A stretch of 64,000 nucleotides of DNA, taken from Ralstonia wenshanensis (GTDB lineage Bacteria; Pseudomonadota; Gammaproteobacteria; Burkholderiales; Burkholderiaceae). Position numbers and translations under genes: made by a program. The notes under the pieces were generated by a model that worked only from the letters and a program-made list of their open reading frames with translations, made no database searches and had not been told where the DNA came from. This document shows positions 63,451 through 64,000 of the stretch, piece by piece; positions within the stretch are counted from its first letter, which is position 1; each line of letters starts with the position of its first letter. The DNA is taken from positions 1,364,001 to 1,428,000 of the forward strand of contig NZ_CP076413.1 of NCBI RefSeq assembly GCF_021173085.1, given 5' to 3'.

Positions 63451-64000
63451 TGACCGCATTCATCATGAAATCCACGCGCCTCACGTTGTCCCGCATGGGC
63501 GTGTCCGCTGCTTTCGCCGCACTTGCCGCAGCCAGCTTCGCGCTGCCGGCCACGGCGCAGGAAGCGCGCATCGCTGCTGTCAATTCCGAGCGCATCTTGC
63601 GCGATTCTCAGCCCGCCAAGGCCGCACAGGCCAAGCTGGAAACCGAGTTCGCCAAGCGCGACCGCGAACTGCAGGACATGGCCGCCAAGCTCAAGGGCAT
63701 GTCCGACAAGCTGGACAAGGATTCGGCCGTGCTGGCCGATTCCGACCGCACCCGCCGTCAGCGTGAACTGTCGGATCTGGATCGTGACTTCCAGCGCAAG
63801 CAACGCGAATTCCGCGAAGACCTGAACCAGCGCCGCAATGAAGAGCTGGCCCAGGTGCTCGAGCGCGCCAACCGCGTGATCCGCTCGATTGCTGAACAGC
63901 GCAAGTACGACCTGATCGTGCAGGAAGCCGTGTACGTGAACCCGCGCATCGACATCACGGACGAAGTGCTCAAGGCGCTGAATTCGCAATCGGCCAAATG
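63450..64000 (+). CDS. skp: Periplasmic chaperone Skp/OmpH (3' edge at window end)
   Basis: Holdase for unfolded outer-membrane proteins. Signal peptide (RLTLSRMGVSAAFAALAAAS... ending ATA-Q), then IAAVNSERILRDSQPAKAAQ and a long charged coiled coil, ending IVQEAVYVNPRIDITDEVLK and LNSQSAK; the final TG of the window is probably the start of TGA, so the gene is essentially complete at about 183 aa. The ATG at 63450 overlaps the bamA stop (TAATG); a second ATG at 63465 gives a more typical signal peptide and may be the real start. Confidence 0.93.
   Translation, partial: MTAFIMKSTRLTLSRMGVSAAFAALAAASFALPATAQEARIAAVNSERILRDSQPAKAAQAKLETEFAKRDRELQDMAAKLKGMSDKLDKDSAVLADSDRTRRQRELSDLDRDFQRKQREFREDLNQRRNEELAQVLERANRVIRSIAEQRKYDLIVQEAVYVNPRIDITDEVLKALNSQSAK

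Overview
The window is a high-GC, gene-dense piece of a beta-proteobacterial chromosome. Gene content and order (lplT/alr/radA, smc-zipA-ligA, map/rpsB-tsf-pyrH-frr-uppS-cdsA-dxr-rseP-bamA-skp, succinylase-type dap genes) fit Burkholderiaceae, most likely Ralstonia. That assignment rests on protein character and synteny from memory, not on a search. I see no tRNA, rRNA, CRISPR array, prophage or insertion sequence. Several genes start at TTG or GTG, and shorter starts than the longest open frame were often chosen from Shine-Dalgarno spacing.

Layout. 1-5.5 kb: 5'-truncated view of an NCS1 nucleobase/hydantoin-type permease with a paired palindromic operator, a universal stress protein, a LysR regulator divergent from an L-2-haloacid dehalogenase, malate synthase aceB and an AtaL-like protein. 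5.6-11 kb: a DHA2-type MFS pump, acyl-CoA-binding protein, the tsaB-rimI-udg operon, and lplT. 11.6-18.3 kb: alr, radA, dsbB and a DUF523 gene on plus; an AMACR-type racemase and an ABC-F ATPase on minus.

18.5-27.9 kb is the most system-like block: an RpiR/MurR regulator with its own palindromic operator, then iaaA, gsiABCD, a P1 (DmpA-type) peptidase and an M55 (DppA-type) D-aminopeptidase, all on plus and closely spaced. One import system is thus combined with three peptidases for non-standard peptide bonds (isoaspartyl, beta/D-amide, D-amino). It ends at a 113-bp palindrome plus two further hairpins that look like a dispersed repeat.

28.1-36 kb: a small lipoprotein with a peritrophin-A (CBM14)-like six-cysteine pattern, a translationally coupled DUF1326-DUF2182 pair with cysteine-rich motifs, then a minus-strand lysine/DAP block (dapC, dapD, an unknown membrane coiled-coil protein, an ArsC/Spx-like protein, dapE, a CYTH protein, prmB). 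36-47 kb: a DMT exporter, a secreted alpha/beta hydrolase, smc-zipA-ligA-def and a lipoprotein hydrolase. The LigA here seems to carry a second, degenerate copy of its last helix-hairpin-helix module.

47-52.8 kb (minus): map, glnD and an RluF-like pseudouridine synthase whose N-terminal half is 29 tandem RPPRRFDD-type units. 52.9-64 kb (plus): translation and envelope genes from rpsB to skp, with a sigma-70-like rpsB promoter, an attenuator-like terminator before tsf, a 13-bp hairpin at the probable 5' end of the pyrH transcript, and a sigma-E-like promoter before bamA.
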